Source: Catenovulum adriaticum (lineage in GTDB: Bacteria > Pseudomonadota > Gammaproteobacteria > Enterobacterales > Alteromonadaceae). Taken from it: a stretch of DNA of 64,000 bases. A program made the translations under genes and the position numbers. Below the pieces are notes generated by a model. The model saw only the letters and a program-made list of their open reading frames with translations. It did not search any database and was not told where the DNA came from. Below, in pieces: positions 1-7,121 of this stretch (the first letter of the stretch is position 1; every line of letters starts with the position of its first letter). The stretch lies in NCBI RefSeq assembly GCF_026725475.1, contig NZ_CP109965.1, positions 2,418,001-2,482,000 of the forward strand. Reading direction: 5' to 3'.

Positions 1-588
1 AGCATTCCAACTGGTATTGAGCTCTAACAACAACCTAAAAGCTAATAACCAAACAGGGCCGGCTAATAAATACCAAAATATAATCGCGTGATAGTAATAG
101 CCGCTTCTTAACGTTTGACTTTCAATACTGGCCTTAATAATACCTAGCTCTGATAAATTTTGAGTATCTCGTAATACCCAGTCGCTAAGCCGGTCGCGGG
201 CTAAAAATTTTTGATTGTTAGTTAACGCAAGATAAATTTTTAAATTAGCTTGCTGACATTCTTGATTACCTAAACAACCCCAAACGACTAATAAATCAAT
301 AAACCACGGAAACTCAACCAAAGGCAAAAATAAATAAAAAATGATCACGACAGGCAAGACAGCTGACAACATGGCTAATAAACCAGATATAAGTAACTGC
401 TTCTTATGTCTGTCAGGATCAGGATGAACTTTATCGGCTAGACGCTCTGCTACTTGCTGAAAAAAATAAATTGGATGATATCGTTTAGCAATTGGCAAAC
501 GCCAGTTCAGCACTAAAGCAACTAAGATAATAGCCACTCGAATGACAAAATCGGGTAAATCTGCAAATTCAGCTAGATACGGAGTCAC
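1..588 (-). CDS. cbiB: CobD/CbiB-family membrane protein, 3' part cut by window edge
   Basis: The minus strand reads open from a GTG at 588 to the window edge, giving about 196 residues beginning MTPYLAEFADLPDF. Several hydrophobic segments are visible, followed by a soluble stretch with LSDWVLRDTQNLS and IIKASIESQTLRS, then FWYLLAGPVWLLAFRLL. This pattern fits the CobD/CbiB family (adenosylcobinamide-phosphate synthase in cobalamin assembly, inner membrane). The GTG overlaps the mtnN stop by four bases (GTGA), so the two genes are probably translationally coupled. In related marine gammaproteobacteria a cbiB-like gene commonly follows mtnN. Whether this paralogue really makes cobalamin or is a family member of other function cannot be told here. 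Family call is fairly sure, exact function less so. Confidence 0.75.
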   Translation of the reverse strand, partial: MTPYLAEFADLPDFVIRVAIILVALVLNWRLPIAKRYHPIYFFQQVAERLADKVHPDPDRHKKQLLISGLLAMLSAVLPVVIIFYLFLPLVEFPWFIDLLVVWGCLGNQECQQANLKIYLALTNNQKFLARDRLSDWVLRDTQNLSELGIIKASIESQTLRSGYYYHAIIFWYLLAGPVWLLAFRLLLELNTSWNA

Positions 589-1292
589 TCACCTAACCTA
601 ATAAAGTCAAGAACTAACTGAGATGAATGTTGCGCAGCTTGCGCTAAAAAACTATCAAAACTGCCACGTGACTCTTTCCCCGCGATATCAGATAAAGCTC
701 TAACCACCACAAAAGGCGTATTAAATTGGGCACAAACTTGGGCAATTGAGGCAGCTTCCATTTCCACCGCTATCATGTCTGTAAAATTTTGACGGGCGAT
801 TAAAACTTTGTCAGGGCAAGCCATAAAGCTGTCGCCTGAGCAAATAAGTCCAATTTTAGTTTGCAGTTCAGGCTGTAGATCAGCCGCTCGCTGAGCTCGT
901 TTAATTAACGCTGGATCTGAATCAAACGCTGCCGGAAAACCAAAGCCTTGTCCTATTTCAAAACCAAACGCGGTTAAATCAACATCATGATGGCGAACCT
1001 GATTTGAAATCACCAAATCGCCTACATTTAAATCGCTCGCAAAACCGCCGGCTGAGCCTGTGTTTAAAACAATATCAGGGTGATGATTATCCAATAGCAA
1101 AGTGGTTGCCATCGCAGCAGCCGTCTTACCAACACCGCTTTGCACTAATACAATTTCGTGCTGATCAATTCGACCGGTATAAATTATACAAGGCCCGTGA
1201 ACTTCAACTTGGCGGTCATTTAATTGTTCTCGCAAAATGGCGACTTCTTGTTCCATTGCGCCAATTACAGCTATTTTTGAGGCTTTAGTCAT
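585..1292 (-). CDS. mtnN: 5'-methylthioadenosine/S-adenosylhomocysteine nucleosidase
   Basis: The 235-residue protein matches MTAN throughout. It hydrolyses methylthioadenosine and S-adenosylhomocysteine to adenine plus the thioribose or ribosyl-homocysteine, in methionine salvage and autoinducer-2 precursor supply, in the cytoplasm. N-terminal KIAVIGAMEQEV carries the catalytic Glu at about residue 14; VEMEAASIAQV supplies the ribose-binding Glu near 179; ALSDIAGKES supplies the catalytic Asp near 202. Length is typical for the family. The ATG at 1292 leaves a few extra residues before the KIAVIGAM core. It is the first gene of a two-gene unit with the cbiB-like gene, which starts inside its stop codon. 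It marks the left chromosomal border of the integron region. Confidence 0.95.
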   Translation of the reverse strand: MTKASKIAVIGAMEQEVAILREQLNDRQVEVHGPCIIYTGRIDQHEIVLVQSGVGKTAAAMATTLLLDNHHPDIVLNTGSAGGFASDLNVGDLVISNQVRHHDVDLTAFGFEIGQGFGFPAAFDSDPALIKRAQRAADLQPELQTKIGLICSGDSFMACPDKVLIARQNFTDMIAVEMEAASIAQVCAQFNTPFVVVRALSDIAGKESRGSFDSFLAQAAQHSSQLVLDFIRLGE

Positions 1293-1622
1293 TAATAACG
1301 TTATTTATTATTGATATAAAAAATGATAGACAAAGAATAGCATGAAATAGGCGAATGTGAATTGTAATAAATTCAGTTTGAAAGTGAGAGATTTGAGATT
1401 TGAGGCAAAATGACTTTTTAGGGGTTAGCTGTCAATTGTATGCGCTGAGTTGAATAAGTGTTAACTTGAACGGGCAGCTTTGATTTTTAGAATTAAATCA
1501 AATCTAGCAATTAATGGCAGCTCAGTGCCAGAAGCTCAAGCGTGGGTTATTTAATGTCGGCTATCAGCTAGTTAGCTGACTCAAGCAAGATGCGCAAAAA
1601 ATTGTCATGGTAGAACGACCCA
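1293..1622. other. Intergenic, left border of integron array
   Basis: About 330 bases without a convincing gene. It must hold the mtnN promoter, but no clear consensus boxes can be named. At 1604 it runs into a short group II intron 3' tail, so the left boundary of the integron array lies close to 1603. Confidence 0.5.
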
Positions 1623-1625
1623 TTA
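1604..1625 (-). mobile_element. Group II intron 3'-end remnant (domain VI tip)
   Basis: On the minus strand the last 22 bases, TAATGGGTCGTTCTACCATG plus AC, are the same as the 3' ends of the introns at 5267 and 9776. Nothing of domain V is left: the sequence switches directly into the IS66-type ORF. The flank after the intron end starts AAT; joined to GTTA this would give GTTAAAT, matching the attC core GTTRRRY, as at the other two copies. It is read as a scar of an intron that sat in the last attC of the array. Confidence 0.7.
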
Positions 1626-1841
1626 AAAAATAGATTCGGGCTCAGCCATATTCTGATGAGTTACTTGTTCAGCTTGAATCGTTACTTTGCTGAAGCTAGA
1701 TTGGGCCGTTAGCTGCTTTAGGTATTTATAAAAAGTAGATGTCGCTAAGTTATTTTGCAGACAAAAATCTTGAATGTTTAAGCCAGAGCTCGGTTGCTGG
1801 CGAATTAAATCCAGCCATTGTTGTGTTCGATTAGTCTGCAT
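1623..1841 (-). pseudogene. IS66-family accessory protein TnpA-like fragment
   Basis: A 72-residue ORF starting MQTNRTQQWLDLIRQQ, with SGLNIQDFCLQNNLATSTFY typical of the helix-turn-helix of the IS66 first ORF (TnpA-type). It has a plausible ribosome site (GGCGTGAG) before the ATG. The family protein is usually longer. Here it stops at the junction with the group II intron tail, and no TnpB or TnpC follows, so it is a remnant of an IS66 element. It is inserted at the outer end of the integron array. Confidence 0.6.
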
Positions 1842-1906
1842 GACTCACGCCTGTTATTAAAAAGAAGTGAGCTTAGCGAAAATACAATGAATGTTTAGGT
1901 GTGCTT

Positions 1907-2238
1907 TAGCCGACGGTTACCGTGCTGCCATCATGAAATAGTGTGCACAGGTATGATACGCAAACGAATAAATGTTGTAACGAGTTAAAACAAGGAAGTG
2001 TTTACGGCTGCATGGATGATGGCTCACCTAAAGCATTAAACAAACTGACAGGAGAAAAAAACTAACATGAAAACAATGCGTTAGAAATCACGGCCGAAAA
2101 CGGTCTAGCTTCACTCGCCTTGAAAAAAGTCAGCCATGACGACAAACCGATTTATTTCCTTATATAAGCAGAACTCAACACCGGGCTTGTGACGTGCAAG
2201 GATGCACTAATGCCGTGACTGCAGGATGCAGAGAAACG
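1907..2238 (+). mobile_element. IS91-like element, 3'-end remnant (copy of 8085-8370)
   Basis: From the GGTTAC...CGTGCTGCCATCATGAAAT segment onward this is nearly identical to 8085-8370, the tail of the IS91-type transposase gene plus the element's right end. It keeps the last CHH-type codons of the transposase, the ACAAGGAAGTGTTTACGRCTG block and the AACACCGGGCTT end. Unlike the 8-kb copy, it has about 50 extra bases before the attC, containing two small hairpins, at 2194-2207 (GTGCA-AGGA-TGCAC) and 2219-2231 (CTGCA-GGA-TGCAG). The body of the element is missing. Confidence 0.8.
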
Positions 2239-2292
2239 GTCCAACAATAGGATTAAGTTGCGGCTTCGCGCAACATATCCTTATTTATTATA
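2239..2292 (-). other. Short attC-like site of the 2.3-kb cassette
   Basis: Read on the minus strand (cassette direction): TATAATAAATAAGGAT, a stem GTTGCG/CGCAAC with loop CGAAGC, then AATCCTATT and the core GTTGGAC. Left and right arms AATAAGGAT and AATCCTATT pair. The R'' box is TATAAT instead of the expected TATAAC, so it is mutated. An identical 54-base site sits at 8371-8424 after another cassette. An alternative reading is the palindromic end of the IS91-like element, since both copies abut that element. Confidence 0.55.
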
Positions 2293-2296
2293 CGTA

Positions 2297-2590
2297 CTAT
2301 AACCTCGCTTCAATCATACTATATGAAAACCAAGCGAAATTAATTAGAAATAACCAAGCAATAATAAAAAGTAAGTTACACCAATTCATAGTGTTAGAGT
2401 CCAGATTTTCATGTCGGTACAATCTTAAGCCAATAAAACCATACGTAAATGAAGCATTGGTAGTATTGCTCAGCAAACCAGAAGGGGAGCCAGCTTTATC
2501 TAAAACTTTGGGATATTTACTTTTTAATTTCGATATAACAACAATATTTACAACAAACATTGCAGAAAAAATAATGAAGAAAATTAGCAC
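2297..2590 (-). CDS. Integron cassette protein, small membrane protein, unknown function
   Basis: I do not recognise a family. A GTG at 2590 preceded by AGGGAGG (four bases away) gives a 97-residue protein; an in-frame ATG at 2617 would lie inside the attC R' region and is less likely. Two hydrophobic segments are visible: LIFFIIFSAMFVVNIVVI at the N-terminus and LLFIIAWLFLINFAWF near the C-terminus, so it is probably an inner-membrane protein with both ends on one side. It is the outermost intact cassette gene of the array, bounded on the right by the attC holding the IS1111-type element and on the left by the short attC. Confidence 0.6.
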   Translation of the reverse strand: MLIFFIIFSAMFVVNIVVISKLKSKYPKVLDKAGSPSGLLSNTTNASFTYGFIGLRLYRHENLDSNTMNWCNLLFIIAWLFLINFAWFSYSMIEARL

Positions 2591-2603
2591 GAAACCTCCC
2601 TGT

Positions 2604-2698
2604 ACGTATCGCCTCATTCAGAGGCAATAAAATAGCTGGTTAAAATTAGCGAGGCACGAGCAAAAACCAGCTGTTTTTTGTCCTGCTGAAATGACTTG
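2604..2698 (-). other. attC site interrupted by an IS1111-type element
   Basis: The block from ACGTATCGCCTC to AATGACTTG resembles the attC at 10461-10566 through the shared AATAAAATA, TTAGCGAGG.ACGAGC and TTTTTTGTCC parts. Its R'' box is missing here but is found 1.6 kb away: joining GACTTG (2698) to TTAGGTGTA (4312) rebuilds TTGTTAGGT, which matches the TTGTTRRRY consensus. It is therefore the attC of the beta-propeller cassette at 4321-5196. The R' box (GATACGT) is degenerate. Confidence 0.85.
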
Positions 2699-2773
2699 AT
2701 ACTCATTGAGCCTCCTCTTTAGCCTGCCATAATTGGCTAAGCTAAAAAGCGCCAACTACAAGGAGAAGACTCA

Positions 2774-3814
2774 ATGAATTTTTACAATAACATGCATCCC
2801 TATTACTGCGGAATAGATTTACACACCCGTTCTTTATATGTCTGCATTTTAGACCAAAATGGCAACAAAGTGCTACACAAAGAAATTAAAGCAACACCTG
2901 ATAAACTACTTCAATTACTCGAACCTTACATTGGTAATATCGTGGTTGGCGTCGAATGTATGCACTGCTGGTATTGGGTATCTGATTTTTGTCAGGAGCA
3001 TGGCATTGATTTTATTTTAGGCCATGCCCTTTACATGAAAGCCATTCATGGCGGGAAAGCTAAAAACGATAAAATTGATTCATTTAAAATTGCATCTTTG
3101 ATTCGGGGTGGCACCTTTCCTTTAGCCTATGTCTACCCATCAAATATGCGCGCCACACGCGATTTATTACGTCGTCGAATGCGCATCATGCGTTTTGGTG
3201 CAGATTTAAAAGCGCATGTAAAAAATACGACTGGACAATACAATTTACCACCCAACAATTTAAACCTGCGCTATCCCAATGCTAGAGAACAAATGCGTGG
3301 CTTATTCGAGGATAAAACAATCCAAACCAATATCGATTTAGATTTAAATTTGATTAGTGATATCAATGCCCAACTGTCTAAAATCCAATGGTATATCGAA
3401 AAACAAGCCAAACAGCATAATCCGGTCGATTTCCATTTACTCAAATCCATTCCTGGTGTTGGTCAAATCCTTGCGCTAACAATTATTTATGAAATTGGGG
3501 ATATTGCGCGTTTTGATTCCGTTCAAAAGTTTGCGTCTTATTGCCGATTAGTTAAATGCAAAGCTGAATCGGCTGGCAAATCTTACGGTACTCAAGGCAA
3601 TAAAATTGGTAATCAGCACCTCAAGTGGGCTTTTTCTGAGGCGGCCGTTTTGTATTTGCGCGGCAATGAAAAAGCTCAAAAATATTTAGTTAAGTTACAA
3701 AAGAAAATGAGCAAAGCAAAAGCCTTATCTGCGCTGGCTCATAAGTTAGGACGCTGTGTCTATTTTATGCTTAAAAATAAAAAGGTATTCGATGAAACAC
3801 GATTATTAGGTTAA
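2774..3814 (+). CDS. IS110/IS1111-type DEDD transposase
   Basis: A 346-residue transposase with the two-part IS110 build. The N-terminal RuvC-like DEDD domain shows YCGIDLHTRS (Asp about 15), VVGVECMHCWYW (Glu about 61) and KAKNDKIDSFK (Asp about 99 and 102). The C-terminal Transposase_20 part shows LKSIPGVGQILALTI and the ESAGKS segment with the likely catalytic Ser near 266. Length is normal and no frameshift is seen, so it may be active. A good ribosome site, AAGGAG, precedes the ATG. In this family the recombinase is guided by an RNA from the element's non-coding end. It sits in a cassette attC, on the strand opposite to the cassette genes. Confidence 0.95.
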   Translation: MNFYNNMHPYYCGIDLHTRSLYVCILDQNGNKVLHKEIKATPDKLLQLLEPYIGNIVVGVECMHCWYWVSDFCQEHGIDFILGHALYMKAIHGGKAKNDKIDSFKIASLIRGGTFPLAYVYPSNMRATRDLLRRRMRIMRFGADLKAHVKNTTGQYNLPPNNLNLRYPNAREQMRGLFEDKTIQTNIDLDLNLISDINAQLSKIQWYIEKQAKQHNPVDFHLLKSIPGVGQILALTIIYEIGDIARFDSVQKFASYCRLVKCKAESAGKSYGTQGNKIGNQHLKWAFSEAAVLYLRGNEKAQKYLVKLQKKMSKAKALSALAHKLGRCVYFMLKNKKVFDETRLLG

Positions 3815-4311
3815 GTCAGTCACGCAACCGGATGAGCTGAACGTCTAACTGGAAGCTTAAGCAGAAAACACACTAAATCCTGCGTTAATTCGTAACTAAC
3901 CCATTAAATTAGGTTCATCAGGGTTTATGTTTCACCGCTAGCTAGCCTCTTGGCCTTGATTAGACATCCGGTTGGCGTGCATTTAATTTAATCAGCAAAA
4001 TCGTTTACACCTTCTTTGAGCCTGCTACTAACTGGGTAATTTATTAAACCCGCCAACTTGAATAGTGCCATATGAAGGTTAACCGATGAATGTCTAGTGC
4101 CCCTGTTTAACTTAACGGATTAAAACAAAACAGGCTTGTGGTGAGACCGCTGTAAGAGAGCCTCTATATGTGTTTGCTGTAGGCGATTGTGACCTGACAG
4201 CCATTAATGACAGACGAAGTAGATCGTTTTGCTGATTAACTTGGATTCGACAACCGAAAAGTTGCCGAAAAGATCATTATTACCTATTGACCTCGGGGAG
4301 GCTCATATGTG
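3815..4311 (+). other. Non-coding right end of the IS1111-type element, candidate bridge RNA
   Basis: Roughly 500 bases without an ORF lie between the transposase stop and the element end. In IS1111-group elements the guide (bridge) RNA is encoded in this position. The last 122 bases (4189-4310) recur at 10018-10139 and include a strong hairpin, TTCGRCAAC pairing with GTTGTCGAA. The string AACTTG, part of the attC target, occurs at 4055-4060 and 4238-4243; these are possible guide positions. The RNA itself is inferred, not seen. Confidence 0.5.
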
Positions 4312-4320
4312 TTAGGTGTA

Positions 4321-5196
4321 TTAAAAATCTTCAACCTTCCAGACAACTCCATCACCTTGCGAGCATATATACATGATGCTTCCATCAGCAGAGAACCTTA
4401 GGCAAGTTGGAAAATTTAGCCCTCGAATAACAGGTGGTTCAAATCTCATATTTTTTGGTTGAGCAGGATCAATTGCTACGACATCGCCCCTCTCAGGCTC
4501 TACGGCATAAAGTAAGCCATTTGTAGGGTGTTCTTTTATAGCACCCAACCGCCCTAAATCCCAAGCTACGGCGCGCTTGTTCTTTAATAAGTCAATGTAG
4601 TCTCCACCAGAATCCGTAACGTCAAGAATTTGTCCTAGACCACCAACAGATATGAAGTGTGCTGAACCACCACCATCCTGCCAATTTATTACGCAACCAG
4701 CGGACGCATAGTGTTGCCAATCGTCAAAATTCACGTCAGGAGTCAGACCCGGAGCTCCGGGTCTTGCGGGTATGTTATCAACATAAATTGAAGGTGATTC
4801 AGGGTCTGTTATATCTGATATCCAACTATTCCGGCCATTATAGTGCTCACTTACATATAACTTTTCTGTGCCATTTTTTATTTTTTTAGCAAGGCTGTAT
4901 GGATTTGATCTTCCAGAAATAAATGGCTTAGCATTTGAAACATCTCCACCAGTAGATATATCAGTTACTTTACCTGCCCAATTTTCAGCCACTAAGACTT
5001 TTCCATCATCCAAAGGCAAGATGCTAGCAGGGCCAGATAGGCCTTTGGCAAATGGCTTAACATTCGACATGTCGCCGCCAGCTGTGACATCTTTGACTCT
5101 TCCCGCACTAAATTCAGATGCCAGTAATCTCCCGTCATTTGTCCATTCCATATGGTTTGGATTAAGTAAGTTCTTAGCGTGGATTGATACTTTCAT
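4321..5196 (-). CDS. Cassette-encoded beta-propeller (SMP-30/NHL-like) protein
   Basis: A 291-residue protein without a signal peptide, so probably cytoplasmic. It is built of repeated beta-propeller-like units: paired blocks TAGGDMSNVKPFAKG and STGGDVSNAKPFISG, then LYVSEHYNG, HFISVGGLGQILDVTDSGGD, LLYAVEPERGDVVAID and IMYICSQGDGVVW. This resembles SMP-30/gluconolactonase-like or NHL-type propellers; a lactonase or binding role is possible but no metal site can be assigned. The start has an AAGGAG site just upstream (GAAACAAGGAGATGAAATATG). It is a mobile gene cassette: its attC R'' box lies directly after the stop codon, split by the IS1111-type element. Confidence 0.7.
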   Translation of the reverse strand: MKVSIHAKNLLNPNHMEWTNDGRLLASEFSAGRVKDVTAGGDMSNVKPFAKGLSGPASILPLDDGKVLVAENWAGKVTDISTGGDVSNAKPFISGRSNPYSLAKKIKNGTEKLYVSEHYNGRNSWISDITDPESPSIYVDNIPARPGAPGLTPDVNFDDWQHYASAGCVINWQDGGGSAHFISVGGLGQILDVTDSGGDYIDLLKNKRAVAWDLGRLGAIKEHPTNGLLYAVEPERGDVVAIDPAQPKNMRFEPPVIRGLNFPTCLRFSADGSIMYICSQGDGVVWKVEDF

Positions 5197-5266
5197 ATTT
5201 CATCTCCTTGTTTCTTCCCTAAAACAACTATGACTAATCGGGATTAGTAGTCACAACAACGAAACC

Positions 5267-6026
5267 GTCATGGTAGAACGACCCATTACTGGGCCGCCCC
5301 CATACAGATCCGGACGTGCGGAATTACCGCATCCGGCTCCTCAGTTATATTATTTACCGCGCAGTTTATTGCCTTCACAAAGTTGCTTAATTTAGCCATC
5401 TTCTCCATTTCACCCGAGGATAATTTAATCAATCTTCAGCTCAACTGAATGTATAGTTTGTACCTTAGTTTTCATACAATATCCAGCCCTACATGTCCGG
5501 TTTATGTTTCCGTTACAAACGCAATATAACCGCCAACCCCTTCGCCATGTAAACGGCTTTCCCGTTTTCAGACTACTATGAGTGGTCCGACTCCCAATAC
5601 ACCATCGTTCGCCTCGCTTTTTGCTCAGCACCCCTACCCATATCCTTTGGGAGTTATACTGGGTCTCACAAGTTCTCAACACATCTTTTGATACATGCCA
5701 CGGTTTTAGAACTGCGCTGACTCACCACAACCTTGCCTTGTCGGTTGCTTAGCTTGGACTTCGACTGCGTTACAGGCCTCGTCAATCAGAATTCTTAGTT
5801 TTCGCAGCGATCGCAACACTTCAGGGACGCGCATCCCCTATGGCCTATATCATTCTCTGTCTACGCTTCGCACTGCTTGTTCGATTATGTGTGGCCGCAC
5901 CACGGGAAAATCTTCAATAATCCATAATCTCCGCACAACACGCAAGACTCGATACTGGTGGCTGGCTAGGCCTTACCAGACAAGGACTTTCACCCTGTAA
6001 GATGCGCCAAGCTTCGCTTGTCGCAC
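5267..6026 (-). mobile_element. Group II intron without full ORF, inserted in an attC R' box
   Basis: On the minus strand it begins GTGCGACAAGC (group II 5' consensus GTGYG) and contains the conserved early-domain stretch TTACAGGGTGAAAGTCC. Near the 3' end it has a textbook domain V: GAGCCGGATGCGG, TAAT loop, CCGCACGTCCGGATC. Domain VI follows and the intron ends CTACCATGAC. The length is only about 760 bases; a short ORF stub, MKTKVQTIHSVELKID, sits where the reverse transcriptase should start, so the RT has been deleted. The flanks GGCGTTA and GGTTTCG join to GTTAGGT, a perfect attC core. It would depend on a maturase from another copy. Confidence 0.8.
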
Positions 6027-6122
6027 TAACGCCTTGCTAAGCGGCGAAAAATTGTTGGCTAAAATTAGCGAGGAACGAGCAAAAGCCAACTGTTTTTTGT
6101 CCGTTTAAGCAACTTGTTGGAC
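6027..6122 (-). other. attC site (R' box split by the group II intron)
   Basis: Minus-strand reading: GTCCAACAAGTTGC at the R'' side, a long imperfect stem with AACAGTTGGCTTTTGC and GCCAACAATTTTTC, then AGCAAGGCGTTA before the intron; GGT of the R' box follows the intron at 5266. It shares the internal AGCGAGGAACGAGC motif and the TTTTTTGTCC arm with the attCs at 2604 and 10461. Immediately right of GTTGGAC the IS91-like unit begins. Confidence 0.85.
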
Positions 6123-6209
6123 GAAGCCGCTATGCGGCAGAATAAAGCGATCGTGGCTTTAATTAAATAACTGCTAATACTGGCAGCCATTTAATTGGAG
6201 TCCACCACC

Positions 6210-7121
6210 ATGAACAGCCACGATCAAACTCAATTTCATACTTTATATTTAACTTATATCAACGAGTTAAAATTGCAAGGTAAAAGCGATAAAACCATTG
6301 AGTGTTATAGTCGGGCCTTGCGCCAAACTGCTGACTTTTCTGATACTTGCCCAGACGACTTATCCGTTGAAGATTTGAAACGTTACTTCCTCTATCTGGT
6401 TGACAATAAATCATGGAGTGCGGTTAAAATTGCGCGTAATGCCATTCAATTTTGCTACAAGCACATACTGCACCGCCCGTGGGTTTGGGTCGACATCGTT
6501 AAACCACCCAAAATACAAACTGTGCAGGATGTGCTGACGCCCACTGAAATTGAGCTCATTATTAACGCGACTCGTAAACTGAGTTATCAAACCTATTTTT
6601 TAGTCACCTATAGTTTAGGGTTGCGCTTAAGTGAAGCGCTGAGTTTAACCGTCTCTGACATTGATAGTCATTTAATGCGGGTACATTTACGCTTCACTAA
6701 ATCTAAAAAAGACCGTTTTGTTCCACTACCCCAAGTAACATTATTAGCCCTGCGCCGCTATTGGAAAACCCACCGTCATCCAACTTTACTCTTCCCCGGT
6801 GGCAAACCACCATTTGAGCGTAATGGTCAACCTATGGTGATGGATAAAGGCGGTGTACAAAAAGCGATTAAGTTAGTCGCCAAACAAGTGGGTATTAGTA
6901 AAAATGTGCATATTCATACCCTGCGACACTCCATTGCCACTCACATGCTTGAGCGTGGATTAAGCTTGCGTAGTATTCAGTTGTTTTTAGGTCATGCCAA
7001 TCCAGATACAACCGCTAAATATACCCGGATGACGCAAGAAACCGCCCAAAATTCTGCCCTAATGCTAAACGATTTAGTGGATAGCTTATCGATTCATTGG
7101 CAAGGGGATACTCATGATTAA
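6210..7121 (+). CDS. Tyrosine recombinase of the IS91-like unit
   Basis: A 303-residue site-specific recombinase of the XerC/D-like lambda-integrase fold. The N-terminal SAM-like DNA-binding part covers about residues 5-95, followed by the catalytic domain. All key residues are visible: Arg near 139 in GLRLSEAL, His 236 and Arg 239 in HIHTLRHS, His 262 in LGHANPDTT and the nucleophile Tyr 271 in AKYTRMT. ATG 6210 was chosen because GGAG lies nine bases upstream; an in-frame TTG at 6195 is less likely. It overlaps the transposase gene by eight bases, so the two are coupled. It lacks the insert that marks IntI integrases, so it is not the integron integrase. Confidence 0.9.
   Translation: MNSHDQTQFHTLYLTYINELKLQGKSDKTIECYSRALRQTADFSDTCPDDLSVEDLKRYFLYLVDNKSWSAVKIARNAIQFCYKHILHRPWVWVDIVKPPKIQTVQDVLTPTEIELIINATRKLSYQTYFLVTYSLGLRLSEALSLTVSDIDSHLMRVHLRFTKSKKDRFVPLPQVTLLALRRYWKTHRHPTLLFPGGKPPFERNGQPMVMDKGGVQKAIKLVAKQVGISKNVHIHTLRHSIATHMLERGLSLRSIQLFLGHANPDTTAKYTRMTQETAQNSALMLNDLVDSLSIHWQGDTHD

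Larger units (their letters stand above)
2699..4311 (+). mobile_element. IS110-family (IS1111-group, attC-targeting type) insertion sequence
   Basis: The boundaries come from in-silico repair of the attC site, giving 1,613 bases with no target duplication, as expected for IS110-type elements (the edge G is ambiguous by one base). Subterminal inverted repeats are seen: TGAGCCTCC at 2706 and its complement GGAGGCTCA at about 4297. One transposase gene lies near the left end; about 500 bases of non-coding DNA fill the right end, the arrangement of the IS1111 group. IS1111-attC elements are an established group that targets integron attC sites. Confidence 0.85.

Noticed and set aside
2226..2630. 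134-codon + strand ORF across the 2.3-kb cassette
   Set aside because: It runs through the short attC, the antisense of the cassette gene and the next attC; composition is random-like and there is no start site.
4868..5233. 121-codon + strand ORF opposite the beta-propeller gene
   Set aside because: Shadow of the minus-strand gene; no start site and no recognisable motifs.
5425..5682. 85-codon ORF inside the group II intron
   Set aside because: It overlaps the structured intron RNA upstream of domain V; the peptide resembles no RT except a short stub at its end.
5350..6000. rRNA-like text in the 5.3-6.0 kb region
   Set aside because: The conserved-looking blocks belong to group II intron domains, confirmed by the GTGCG start and domain V.
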